DNA from: Ianthella basta
Taxonomy: Eukaryota > Porifera > Demospongiae > Verongiida > Ianthellidae
Assembly: GCA_964019415.1 (NCBI GenBank)
Contig: OZ025873.1
Location: forward strand, 1,343,487-1,407,486
DNA length: 64,000 nt
Reading direction: 5' to 3'
Within the stretch, counting starts at the first letter, position 1; every line of letters starts with the position of its first letter. The notes below the pieces were generated by a model that saw nothing but the letters and a program-made list of their open reading frames with translations, was not told the origin of the DNA and ran no database searches. Position numbers and translations under genes: made by a program. Positions 1 through 13,400 of the stretch are shown piece after piece.

Positions 1-3000
1 GGCAAGTTGAGGCAAGATATAGCAAGATGAGGCAAGATGAGGCAAGATGAGGCACGAAATAGCAAGATGAGGCAAGATAAAGCAAGAAATAGCAAGATGA
101 GGCAAGATGAGGCAAGATATTGCAATATGAGGCAAGAAATAGCAAGATGAGGCAAAATGAGTCAAGATATTGCAAGATGAGGCAGGAAACAGAAAGATGA
201 GGCAAGACGAGGCTAGATATAGCAAGATTAAGCAAGATGAGGGAAGATGAGGCAAGATATAGCATGATGAAGCAAGATGAGGCAAGATGAGGCAAGATAT
301 AGCAAGATGAAGCAAGATATAGCAAGATGAAGCAAGATATAGCAAGATGAGGCAAGATATAGCAAGATGAGGCAAGATATTGAAAGATGAGGCAAGAAGT
401 AGCAAGATGAGGCAAGATTAGGTAAGATGAGGCAAGATATAGCAAGATTAAGCAAGATGAGGCTAGATGAGGCAAGAAATAGAAAGATGAGGCAAGATGA
501 GGCAAGATATTGCAAGATGAGGTAAGATATAGCAAGAAGAAGCAAGATGAGGCAAGATATAGCAAGATTAAGCAAGATGACACCAGATGAGGCAAGAAAT
601 AGCAAGATGAGGCAAGATGAGGCAAGATATTGCAAGATAAGGCAAGACATAGCAAGAAGAAGTAAGATGAGGCAAGATATTGCAAGATGAGGCAAGAAAT
701 AGCAAGATAAGGCAAGATGAGGCAAGATATAGCAAGACGAAGCAAGATGAGGCAAGAAATAGCAAGATGAGGCAAGATGAGGCAAGATATTGAAAGATGA
801 GGCAAGAAATAGCAAGATATTTCAAGATGAGGCAAGATATAGCAAGATGAGGCAAGATATTGCAAGATGCGGCAAGAAATAGCGAGATGAGGCAAGATGA
901 GGCAAGATATTGCAAGATGAGGCAAGATATAGCAAGAAGAAGCAAGATGAGGCAAGATGAGGCAAGATATTGCAAGATGAGGCAAGATATAGCAAGAAGA
1001 AGCAAGATGAGGCAAGATGAGGCAAAATATTGCAAGATGAGGCAAGATATAGCAAGAAGAAGCAAGATGAGGCAAGATGAGGCAAGATATTGCAAGATGA
1101 GGCAAGAAATAGCAAGATGAGGCAAGATGAGGCAAGATATTGCTAGATGAGGCAATTTATAGCAAGAAGAAGCAAGATGAGGCAAGAAATAGCAAGATGA
1201 GGCAACATGAGGCAAGAAATAGCAAGATGAGGCAAGATAAGGCAAGATATTGCAAGATGAGGTAAGCAATAGCAAGATGAGGCAAGATGAGGCAAGATAT
1301 TGCAAGATGAGGCAAGAAATAGCAAGATATTGCAAGATGAGGCAAGATATAGCAAGATGAGGCTAGATATTACAAGATGAGGCAAGAAATAGCAAGATGA
1401 GGTAAGATGAGGCAAGATATTGCAAAATGAGGGAAGATATAGCAAGAAGAAGCAAGATGAGGCAAGATGAGGCAAAATATTGCAAGATGAGACAAGATAT
1501 AGCAAGAAGCAACATGAGGCAAGAAATAGCAAGATGAGGCAAGATGAGGCAAGATATTGCAAGATGAGGCAAGATATAGCAAGAAGAAGCAAGATGAGGC
1601 AAGACATTGCAAGATAAGGAAGACATAGCAAGAAGAAGCAAGATGAGGCAAGATATTCCAAGATGAGGCAAGAAATAGCAAGATGAGGCAAGATGAGACA
1701 AGATATTGCAAGATGAGGCATGATATAGCAAGAAGAAGCAAGATGAGGCAAGATAGAGCAAAAAGAAGCAAGATGAGGCAAGAAATAGCAAGATGAGGCA
1801 AGATAAGGCAAGATATTGCAAGATGAGGCAAGATATAGCAAGAAGCAAGATGAGGCAAGAAATAGCAAGATGAGGTAAGATGAGGCAAGATATTGCAAGA
1901 TGAGGCAAGAAATAGCAAGATGAGGCAAGATGAGGCAAGAAATAGCAAGAATAGGTAAAATGAGTCAATATATTGCAAGATGAGGCAGGAAATAGAAAGA
2001 TGAGGCAAGATGAGGCAAGATATAGCAAGATTAAGCAAGATGAGGGAAGATGAGGCAAGATATAGCATGATGAAGCAAGATGAGGCAATATGAGGCAAGA
2101 ATAGCAAGATGAGGCAAGATATAGCAAGATGAGGCAAGATATTGAAAGATGAGGCAAGAAATAGCAAGATGAGGCAAAATGAGGCAAGATATTGCTAGAT
2201 GAGGCAATATATAGCAAGAAGAAGAAGAATGAGGCAAGAAATAGCAAGATGAGGCAAGATGAGGCAAGAAATAGCAAGATGAGGCAAGATGAGGCAAGAT
2301 ATTGCAAGATGAGGCGAGAAATAGCAAGATGAGGCAAGATGAGGCAAGATATTGCAAAATGAGGCAAGAAATAGCAAGATGAGGCAAGATATTGCAAGAT
2401 GAGGCAAGAAATAGCAAGATGCTGTAAGATGAGGCAAGATACTGCAAAATGAGGCAAGATATAGCAAGAGGAAGCAAGATGAGGCAAGATGAGGCAAGAT
2501 ATTGCAAGAAGAGGCAAGATATAGCAAGAAGCAAGATGAGGCAAGAAATAGCAAGATGAGGCAAGATGAGGCAAGATATTGCAAGATGAGGCAAGAAATA
2601 GCAAGATGAGGCAAGATGAGGCAAGATATTGCAAAATGAGGCAAGAAATAGCAAGATGAGGCAAGATATTGCAAGATGAGGCAAGAAACAGCAAGATGAG
2701 GTAAGATGAGTAAAGATATTTCAAGATGAGGCAAGAAATAGCGAGATATTGCAAGATGAGGCAAGATATAGCAAGATGAGGCAAGATATTGCAAGATGAG
2801 GCAAGAAATAGCAAGATGAAGCAAGATGAGGCAAGATATTGCAAAATGAGGCAAGATATAGCAAGAAGAAGCAAGATGAGGCAAGATGAGGCAAGATGAG
2901 GCAAGATATTGCAAGATGAGGCAAGATATTGCAAAATGAGGCAAGATATAGCAAGAAGAAGCAAGATGAGGCAAGATGAGGCAAGATAGTGCGAGATGAG

Positions 3001-6000
3001 GCAAGATATAGCAAAATCAGGCAAGATGAGGGAAGATGAGGCAAGATATAGCATGATGAAGCAAGATGAGGCAAGAAATAGCAAGATGAGGCAAGATATA
3101 GCAAGATGAGGTAAGATATTGAAAGATGAGACAAGATATAGTAAGAAGCAAGATGAGGCAAGATGAGGCAAGACATTGCTAGAATATATAGCAAGAAGAA
3201 GCAAGATGAGGCAAGAAATAGCAAGATGAGGCAAGATGAGGCAAGAAATAGATAGATGAGGCAAGATGAGGCAAGATATTGCAAGATGAGGCAAGAAATA
3301 GCAAGATGAGGCAAGATGAGGCAAGATATTGCAAAATGAGGCAAGAAATAGCAAGATGAGGCAAGATGAGGCAAGATATTGCAAGATGAGGCAAGAAATA
3401 GCAAGATATCGCAAGATGAGGCAAGAAATAGCAAGATATTGCAAGATGAGGCAAGATATAGGAAGTTGAGGCAAGATATTGCAAGATTAGGCAAGAAATA
3501 GATAGATGAGGTAAGATGAGGCAAGATATTGCAAGATGAGGCAAGATATTGCAAGATAAGGAAGACACAGCAAGAAGAAGCAAGATGAGGCAAGATATTG
3601 CAAGATGAGGCTAGAAACAGCAAGATATGGCAAGATGAAGCAAGATATTGCAAGATGAGGCAAGATATAGCAAGAAGAAGCAAGATGAGGCAAGATATAG
3701 CAAGAAGAAGCAAGATGAGGCAAGAAATAGAAAGATATTGCAAGATGAGGCAAGATATAGCAAGAAGCAAGATGAGGCAAGAAATAGCAAAATGAGGCAA
3801 GATGAGGCAAGATATTGCAAGATGAGGCAAGATATAGCAAGTAGAAGCAAGATGAGGCAAGAAATAGCAAGATGAGGCAAGGTGAGGCAAGATATTGCAA
3901 GATGAGGCAAGAAATAGCAAGATATTGCAAGATGAGGCAAGAAATAGCAAGATGAGGCCAGATGAGGCCAAGATATTGCAAGATGAGGCGAGAAATAGCA
4001 AGATGAGGTAAAATGAGTAAAGATATTGCAAGATGCGGCAAGAAATAGCAAGATGAGGCAAAATGAGTCAAGATATTGCAAGATGAGGCAGGAAATAGAA
4101 AGATGAGGCAAGATGAGGCAAGAAATAGCAAGATGAGGCAAGATGAGGCAAGATCTTGCAATATGAGGCAAGATATAGTAAGAAGAAGTAAGATGAGGCA
4201 AGATGAGGCAAGATATTGCAAGATGACGCAAGATATAGGAAGAAGCAAGATGAGGAAGAGATAGCAAGATGAGGCAAGATGAGGCAAGATATTGCAAGAT
4301 GAGGCAAGATATAGCAAGAAGAAGCAAGATGAGGCAAGAAATAGCAAGATGAGGCAAGATGAGGCAAGAAAAAGCAAGATGAGGCAAGATGAGGCAAGAT
4401 ATTGCAAGATGAGGCAAGAAATAGAAAGATGAGGCAAGATGAGGCAAGATATAGCAAAATTAAGCAAGATGAGGGAAGATGAGGCAAGATATAGCATGAT
4501 GAAGCAAGATGAGGCAAGATGAGGCAAGAAATAGCAAGATGAGGCAAGATATAGCAAGATGAGGCAAGATGTTGAAAGATGAGGCAAGAAATAGCAAGAT
4601 GAGGCAAGATGAGGCAAGATTAGGTAAGATGAGGCAAGTTATAGCAAGATTAAGCAAGATGAGGCTAGATGAGGCAAGAAATAGCAAGATGAGGCAAGAT
4701 GAGGCAAGATATTGCTAGATGAGGCAAGATGAGGCAAGATATTGCTAGATGAGGCAATATATAGCAAGAAGAAGCAAGATGAGGCAAGAAATAGCAAGAT
4801 GAGGCAAGATGAGGCAAGAAATAGCAAGATGAGGCAAGATGAGGCAAGACATTGAAAGATGAGGCAAGAAATAGCAAGATGAGGCAAGATGAGGCAAGAT
4901 ATTGCGAGATGAGGCAAGATATAGCAAGAAGAAGCAAGATGAGGCAAGAAATAGCAAGATGAGGAAAGAAATAGCGAGATATTGCAAGATGAGGCAAGAT
5001 ATAGCAAAATGAGGCAAGATATTGCAAGATGAGGCAAGAAATAGCAAGATGAAGCAAGATGAGGCAAGATATTGCAAAATGAGGCAAGATATAGCAAGAA
5101 GAAGCAAGATGAGGCAAGATGAGGCAAGATATTGCAAGAAGCAAGATGAAAAAGAAATAGCAAGATGAGGCAAGAAATAGCAAGATGAGGCAAGATGAGG
5201 CAAGATATTGCAAGATAAGGAAGACATAGCAAGAAGAAGCAAGATGAGGCAAGATAATGCAAGATGAGGCAAGAAATAGCAAGATATTGCTAGATTAGGC
5301 ACAATATAGCAAGATGAGGCTAGATATTGCAAGATGAGGCAAGAAATAGCAAGATGAGGCAAGATGAGGCAAGATATTGCAAGATGAGGCAAGATATAGC
5401 AAGATGAGGCAAGATATTACAAGATTAGGCAAGAAATAGCAAGATGAGGTAAGATGAGGTAAGATATTGCAAGATGAGGCAAGAAAAAGCAAGATACTGC
5501 AAGATGAGGCAAGATATAGCAAGATGAGGCAAGATATTGCAAGATTAGGCAAGAAATAGCAAGATGAGGTAAGATGAGGCAAGATATTGCAAAATGAGGC
5601 AAGATATAGCAAGAAGAAGCAAGTCGATGCAAAATGAGGCAAGATATTGCAAGATGAGGCAAGATATAGCAAGAAGCAATATGAGGCAGGAAATAGCAAG
5701 ATGAGGCAAGATGAGGCAAGATATAGCAAGAAGAAGCAAGATGAGGATAGAAATAGCAAGATGAGGTAAGATGAGGCAAGATATAGCAAGAAGAAGCAAG
5801 ATGAGGATAGAAATAGCAAGATGAGGTAAGATGAGGCAAGATATTGCAAGATAAGGAAGACATAGCAAGAAGAAGCAAGATGAGGCAAGATATTGCAAGA
5901 TGAAGCAAGAAATAGCAAGATATTGCTAGATGAGGCACGATATAGCAAGATGAGGCTAGATATTGCAAGATGAGGCAAGAAATAGCAAGATGAGGCAAGA

Positions 6001-7185
6001 TGAGGCAAGATATTGCCAGATGAGGCGAGATATAGTAAGATGAGGCAAGATATAGCAAGAGCAAGCAAGATGAGGCAAGATATAGCAAGATTAAGTAAGA
6101 TGAGACTAGATGAGGCAAGAAATAGCAAGATGAGGCAAGATATAGCAAGAAACAAGATGAGGTAAGAAATAGCAAGATGAGGAAAGCTGAGGCAAGATAT
6201 TGCTAGATGAGGCAATGTATAGCAAGAAGAAGCAAGATGAGGTAAGAAATAGCAAGATGAGGCAAGATGAGGCAAAAAATAGCAAGATGAGGCAAGATGA
6301 GGTAAGATATAGCAAGATGAGGCAAGAAATAGCAAGATGAGGCAAGATGAGGCAAGATATTGTGAGATGAGGCAAGATATAGCAAGAAGAAGCAAGATGA
6401 GGCAAGAAATAGCAAGATGAGGCAAGATATTGCAAGATATTGCAAAATGAGGCTAGATATAGCAAGAAGAAACAAGATGAGGCAAGATGAGGCAAGATAC
6501 TGCAAGATGAGGCAAGATATAGCAAGAAGCAAGATGAAGCAAGAAATAGCAAGATGAGGCAAGATGAGGCAAGATATTGCCAGATGAGGAAAGATATAGC
6601 AAGATGAGGCAAGATATTTCAAGATTAGGCAAGAAATAGCAAGATGAGGTAAGATGAGGCGAGACATTGCAAGATGAGGCAAGAAAAAGCAAGATACTGC
6701 AAGATGAGGGAAGAAATAGCAAGATGAGGCAAGATGTGGCAAGAAATTGCAAGATGAGGCAAGTCTTAGATATAGCAAGATGAGGCAAGATATTGCAAGA
6801 TGAGGCAAGAAACAGCAAGATGAGGCAAGATGAGGCAAGATATTGCGAGATGAGGCAAGATATAGCAAGAAGAAGCAAGATGAGGCAAGAAATAGCAAGA
6901 TGAGGCAAGATATAGCAAGATGAGGCAAGAAATAGCAAGATGAGGTAAGATGAGGCAAGATATTGCAAAATGAGGCAAGATATAGCAAGAAGAAGCAAGA
7001 TGAGGTAAGATGAGGCAAGATATTGCAAGATGAGGCAAGATATAGCAAGAAGCAACATGAGGCAAGAAATAGCAAGATGAGGCAAGATGAGGCAAGATAT
7101 TGCAAGATGAGGCAAGATATAGCAAGAAGAAGCAAGATGAGGCAAGAAATAGCAAGATGAGGCAAGATGAGGCAAGATATTGCAA

Positions 7186-10158
7186 GATAAGGAAGACATA
7201 GCAAGAAGAAGCAAGATGAGGCAAGATATTGCAAGATGAGGCAAGAAATAGCAAGATATTGCTAGATGAGGCACGATATAGCAAGATGAGGTTAGATATT
7301 GCAAGATGAGGCAAGAAATAGCAAGATGAGGCAAGATGAGGCAAGATATTGCAAGATGAGGCAAGAAATAGCAAGATACTGCAAGATGAGGCAAGATATA
7401 GCAAGATGAGGCAAGATATTGCAAGATGAGGCAAGAAATAGCAAGATGAGGTAAGATGAGGCAAGATATTGCAAAATGAGGCAAGATATAGCAAGAAGAA
7501 GCATGATGAGGCAAGATGAGGCAAGATATTGCAAGATGAGGCAAGATATAGCAAGAAGCAACATGAGGCAAGAAATAGCAAGATGAGGCAAGATGAGGCA
7601 AGATATTGCAAGATAAAAAAGACATAGCAAGAAGAAGCAAGATGAGGCAAGAAATAGCAAGATGAGGCAAGAAATAGCAAGATACTGCAAGATGAGGCAA
7701 GATATAGCAAGATGAGTCTAGATATTGCAAGATGAGGCAAGAAATAGCAAGATGAGCCAAGATGAGGCAAGATATTGCAAAATGAGGCAAGAAATAGCAA
7801 GATGAGGCAAGATATTGCAAGATGAGGCAAGAAATAGCAAGATGAGGCAAGATAAGGCAAGATATTGCAAGATAAGGAAGACATAGCAAGAAGAAGCAAG
7901 ATGAGGCAAGATATTGCAAGATGAGGCAAGAAATAGCAAGATATTGCTAGATGAGGCACGATATAGCAAGATGAGGCTAGATATTGCAAGATGAGGCAAG
8001 AAATAGCAAGATGAGGCAAGATGAGGCAAGATATTGCAAGATGAGGCAAGATATAGCAAGATGAGGCAAGATATTTCAAGATTAGGTAAGAAATAGCAAG
8101 ATGAGGTAAGATGAGGCAAGATATTGCAAGATGAGGCAAGAAATAGCAAGATACTGCAAGATGAGGCAAGATATAGCAAGATGAGGCAAGATATTGCAAG
8201 ATTAGGCAAGAAATAGCAAGATGAGGTAAGATGAGGCAAGATATTGCAAGATGAGGCAAGATATAGCAAGAAGCAACATGAGGCAAGAAATAGCAAGATG
8301 AGGCAAGATGAGGCAAGATATTGCAAGATAAAAAAGACATAGCAAGAAGAAGCAAGATGAGGCAAGATATTGCAAGATGAGGCAAGAAATAGCAAGATAC
8401 TGCAAGATGAGGCAAGATATAGCAAGATGAGGCTAGATATTGCAAGATGAGGCAAGAAATAGCAAGATGAGCCAAGATGAGGCAAGATATTGCAAAATGA
8501 GGCAAGAAATAGCAAGATGAGGCAAGATATTGCAAGATGAGGCAAGAAATAGCAAGATGAGGCAAGATAAGGCAAGATATTGCAAGATAAGGAAGACATA
8601 GCAAGAAGAAGCAAGATGAGGCAAGATATTGCAAGATGAGGCAAGAAATAGCAAGATATTGCTAGATGAGGCACGATATAGCAAGATGAGGCTAGATATT
8701 GCAAGATGAGGCAAGAAATAGCAAGATGAGGCAAGATGAGGCAAGATATTGCAAGATGAGGCAAGATATAGCAAGATGAGGCAAGATATTTCAAGATTAG
8801 GTAAGAAATAGCAAGATGAGGTAAGATGAGGCAAGATATTGCAAGATGAGGCAAGAAATAGCAAGATACTGCAAGATGAGGCAAGATATAGCAAGATGAG
8901 GCAAGATATTGCAAGATTAGGCAAGAAATAGCAAGATGAGGTAAGATGAGGCAAGATATTGCAAGATGAGGCAAGATATAGCAAGAAGCAACATGAGGCA
9001 AGAAATAGCAAGATGAGGCAAGATGAGGCAAGATATTGCAAGATAAGGAAGACATAGCAAGAAGAAGCAAGATGAGGCAAGATATTGCAAGATGAGGCAA
9101 GAAATAGCAAGATACTGCAAGATGAGGCAAGATATAGCAAGATGAGGCTAGATATTGCAAGATGAGGCAAGAAATAGCAAGATGAGCCAAGATGAGGCAA
9201 GATATTGCAAAATGAGGCAAGAAATAGCAAGATGAGGCAAGATATTGCAAGATGAGGCAAGAAATAGCAAGATGAGGCAAGATAAGGCAAGATATTGCAA
9301 GATAAGGAAGACATAGCAAGAAGAAGCAAGATGAGGCAAGATATTCCAAGATGAGGCAAGAAATAGCAAGATATTGCTAGATGAGGCACGATATAGCAAG
9401 ATGAGGCTAGATATTGCAAGATGAGGCAAGAAATAGCAAGATGAGGCAAGATGAGGCAAGATATTGCAAGATGAGGCAAGATATAGCAAGATGAGGCAAG
9501 ATATTTCAAGATTAGGTAAGAAATAGCAAGATGAGGTAAGATGAGGCAAGATATTGCAAGATGAGGCAAGAAATAGCAAGATACTGCAAGATGAGGCAAG
9601 ATATAGCAAGATGAGGCAAGATATTGCAAGATTAGGCAAGAAATAGCAAGATGAGGTAAGATGAGGCAAGATATTGCAAAATGAGGCAAGAAATAGCAAG
9701 ATGAGGCAAGATAAGGCAAGATATTGCAAGATAAGGAAGCCATAGCAAGAAGAAGCAAGATGAGGCAAGATATTGCAAGATGAGGCAAGAAATAGCAAGA
9801 TATTGCTAGATGAGGCACGATATAGCAAGATGAGGCTAGATATTGCAAGATGAGGCAAGAAATAGCAAGATGAGGCAAGATGAGGCAAGATATTGCAAGA
9901 TGAGGCAAGATATAGCAAGATGAGGCAAGATATTTCAAGATTAGGTAAGAAATAGCAAGATGAGGTAAGATGAGGTAAGATATTGCAAGATGAGGCAAGA
10001 AATAGCAAGATACTGCAAGATGAGGCAAGATATAGCAAGATGAGGCAAGATATTGCAAGATTAGGCAAGATATAGCAAGATGAGGCAAGATGAGGCAAGA
10101 TATTGCAAAATGAGGCAAGAAATAGCAAGATGAGGCAAGATAAGGCAAGATATTGCAA
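7186..10158. repeat. Higher-order repeat block: 685, 715, 715, 429 and 429-bp units
   Basis: Starts of the marker GATAAGGAAGACATAGC (one copy reads GAAGCC) at 7186, 7871, 8586, 9301 and 9730, with the next at 10159, define five consecutive units of 685, 715, 715, 429 and 429 bp. The 715-bp units share rare private variants at equal spacing, such as GATAAAAAAGACAT at 7612 and 8327 (GATAAGGAAGACAT at 9042), and GAGCCAAGATG about 95 bp after each of these. The 429-bp units look like 715-bp units lacking one internal segment of about 286 bp. This is a classic higher-order tandem built on 10-bp monomers. Similarity was judged by eye, not by alignment. Confidence 0.85.
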
Positions 10159-10489
10159 GATAAGGAAGACATAGCAAGAAGAAGCAAGATGAGGCAAGAT
10201 ATTGCAAGATGAGGCAAGAAATAGCAAGATATTGCTAGATGAGGCACGATATAGCAAGATGAGGCTAGATATTGCAAGATGAGGCAAGAAATAGCAAGAT
10301 GAGGCAAGATGAGGCAAGATATTGCCAGATGAGGCAAGATATAGCAAGATGAGGCAAGATATTTCAAGATTAGGTAAGAAATAGCAAGATGAGGTAAGAT
10401 GAGGCAAGATATTGCAAGATGAGGCAAGAAATAGCAAGATACTGCAAGATGAGGCAAGATATAGCAAGATGAGGCAAGATATTGCAAGA

Positions 10490-13400
10490 TTAGGCAAGAA
10501 ATAGCAAGATGAGGCAAGATGAGGCAAGATATTGCAAAATGAGGCAAGATATAGCAAGAAGAAGCAAGATGAGGCAAGATGAGGCAAGATATTGCAAGAT
10601 GAGGCAAGATATAGCAAGAAGCAACATGAGGCAAGAAATAGCAAGATTAGGCAAGATGAGGCAAGATATTGCAAGATAAAGAAGACATAGCAAGAAGAAG
10701 CAAGATGAGGCACGATATAGCAAGATGAGGCTAGATATTGCAAGATGAGGCAAGAAATAGCAAGATGAGGCAAGATGAGGCAAGATATTGCAAGATGAGG
10801 CAAGATATAGCAAGATGAGGCAAGATATTGCAAGATGAGGCAAGATATAGCAAGAAGCAACATGAGGTAAGAAATAGCAAGATGAGACAAGATGAGGCAA
10901 GATATTGCAAGATAAGGAAGACATAGCAAGAAGAAGCAAGATGAGGCAAAGATATTGCAAGATTAGGCAAGAAATAGCAAGATATTGCTAGATGAGGCAC
11001 GATATAGCAAGATGAGGCTAGATATTGCAAGATGAGGCAAGAAATAGCAAGATGAGGCAAGATGAGACAGATATTGCAAGATGAGGCAAGATATAGCAAG
11101 ATGAGGCAAGATATTTCAAGATTAGGCAAGAAATAGCAAGATGACGTAAGATGAGGCAAGCTATTGCAAGATGAGGCAAGAAATAGCAAGATACTGCAAG
11201 ATGAGGCAAGATATAGCAAGATGAGGCAAGATATTGCAAGATTAGGCAAGAAATAGCAAGATGAGGTAAGATGAGGCAAGATATTGCAAAATGAGGCAAG
11301 ATATAGCAAGAAGAAGCAAGATGAGGCAAGATGAGGCAAGATATTGGAAGATGAGGCAAGATATGGCAAGATGAGGCAAGATATTTCAAGATTAGGCAAG
11401 AAATAGCAAGATGAGGTAAGATGAGGCAAGATATTGCAAGATGAGGCAAGAAATAGCAAGATACTGCAAGATGAGGCAAGATATAGCAAGATGAGGCAAG
11501 ATATTGCAAGATGAGACAAGATGAGGCAAGATATTGCAAGATAAGGAAGACATAGCAAGAAGAAGCAAGATGAGGCAAGATATTGCAAGATTAGGCAAGA
11601 AATAGCAAGATATTGCAAGATGAGGCAAGAAATAGCAAGATGAGGCAAGATGAGGCAAGATATTGCAAGATGAGGCAAGATATAGCAAGATGAGGCAAGA
11701 TATTTCAAGATTAGGTAAGAAATAGCAAGATGAGGTAAGATGAGGCAAGATATTGCAAGATGAGGCAAGAAATAGCAAGATACTGCAAGATGAGGCAAGA
11801 TATAGGAAGATGAGGCAAGATATTGCAAGATTAGGCAAGAAATAACAAGATGAGGTAAGATGAGGCAAGATATTGCAAGATGAGGCAAGATATAGCAAGA
11901 AGAAGCAAGATGAGGCAAAATGAGGCAAGATATTGCAAGATGAGGCAAGATATAGCAAGATGAGGCAAGATATTTCAAGATTAGGCAAGAAATAGCAAGA
12001 TGAGGTAAGATGAGGCAAGATATTGCAAGATGAGGCGAGAAATAGCAAGATACTGCAAGATGAGGCAAGATATAGCAAGATGAGGCAAGATATTGAAAGA
12101 TTAGGCAAGAAATAGCAAGATGAGGTAAGATGAGGCTAGATATTGCAAAATGAGGCAAGATATAGCAAGAAGAAGCAAGATGAGGCAAGAAGAGGCAAGA
12201 TATAGCAAGATGAGGCAAGATATAGCAAGATGAGGCAAGATATAGCAAGAAGAAGCAAGATGAGGCAAGATGAGGCAAGATATTGCAAGATGAGGCAAGA
12301 TATAGCAAGAAGCAACATGAGGCAAGAAATAGCAAGATGAGGCAAGATGAAACAAAATATTGCAAGATAAGGAAGACATAGCAAGAAGAAGCAAGATGAG
12401 GCAAGATATTGCAAGATGAGGCAAGAAATAGCAAGATATTGCTAGATGAGGCACGATATAGCAAGATGAGGCTAGATATTGCAAGATGAGGCAAGAAATA
12501 GCAAGATGAGGCAAGATGAGGCAAGATATTGCAAGATGAGGCAAGATATAGCAAGATGAGGCTAGATATTGCAAGATGAGGCAAGAAATAGCAAGATGAG
12601 GTAAGATGAGGCAAGATATTGCAAGATGAGGCAAGAAGTAGCAAGATATTGCAAGATGAGGCAAGATATAGCAAGATGAGGCAAGATATTTCAAGATTAG
12701 GCAAGAAATAGCAAGATGAGGTAAGATGAGGCAAGATATTGCAAAATGAGGCAAGATATAGCAAGAAGAAGCAAGATGAGGCAAGATGAGGCAAGATATT
12801 GCAAGATGAGGCAAGATATAGCAAGAAGCAACATGAGGCAAGATATTGTAAGATGAGTCAAGAAATAGCAAGATACTGCAAGATGAGGCAAGATATAGCA
12901 AGATGAGGCTAGATATTGCAAGATGAGGCAAGAAATAGCAAGATGAGGCAAGATGAGGCAAGATATAGCAAGAAGAAGCAAGATGAGGCAAGATGAGGCA
13001 AGATATTGCAAGATGAGGCAAGATATAGCAAGAAGCAAGATGAGGCAAGAAATAGGAAGATGAGGCAAGATGAGGCAAGATATTGCAAGATGAGGCAAAA
13101 TATAGCAAGAAGAAGCAAGATGAGGCAAGAAATAGCAAGATGAGGCAAGATGAGGCAAGAAATAGCAAGATGGGGCAAGATGAGGCAAGATATTGCAAGA
13201 TGAGGCAAGAAATAGCAAGATGAGGCAAAATGAGTCAGGATATTGCAAGATGAGGCAAGAAACAGCAAGATATTGTAAGATGAGGCAAGATATAGCAAGA
13301 TGAAGCAAGATATTACAAGATGAGGCAAGAAATAGTAAGATGAGGCAAGATGAGGCAAGATATAGCAAGATGAGGCAAGAAATAGCAAGATGAGGTAAGA

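Noticed and set aside
860..1120. Plus-strand open frames of the MRQDEARYCK type (also near 3598, 4076, 38049, 43096, 44244 and 60086)
   Set aside because: They are short chance gaps between the TGA codons in the monomer and have the same repeat peptide; there is no independent support.
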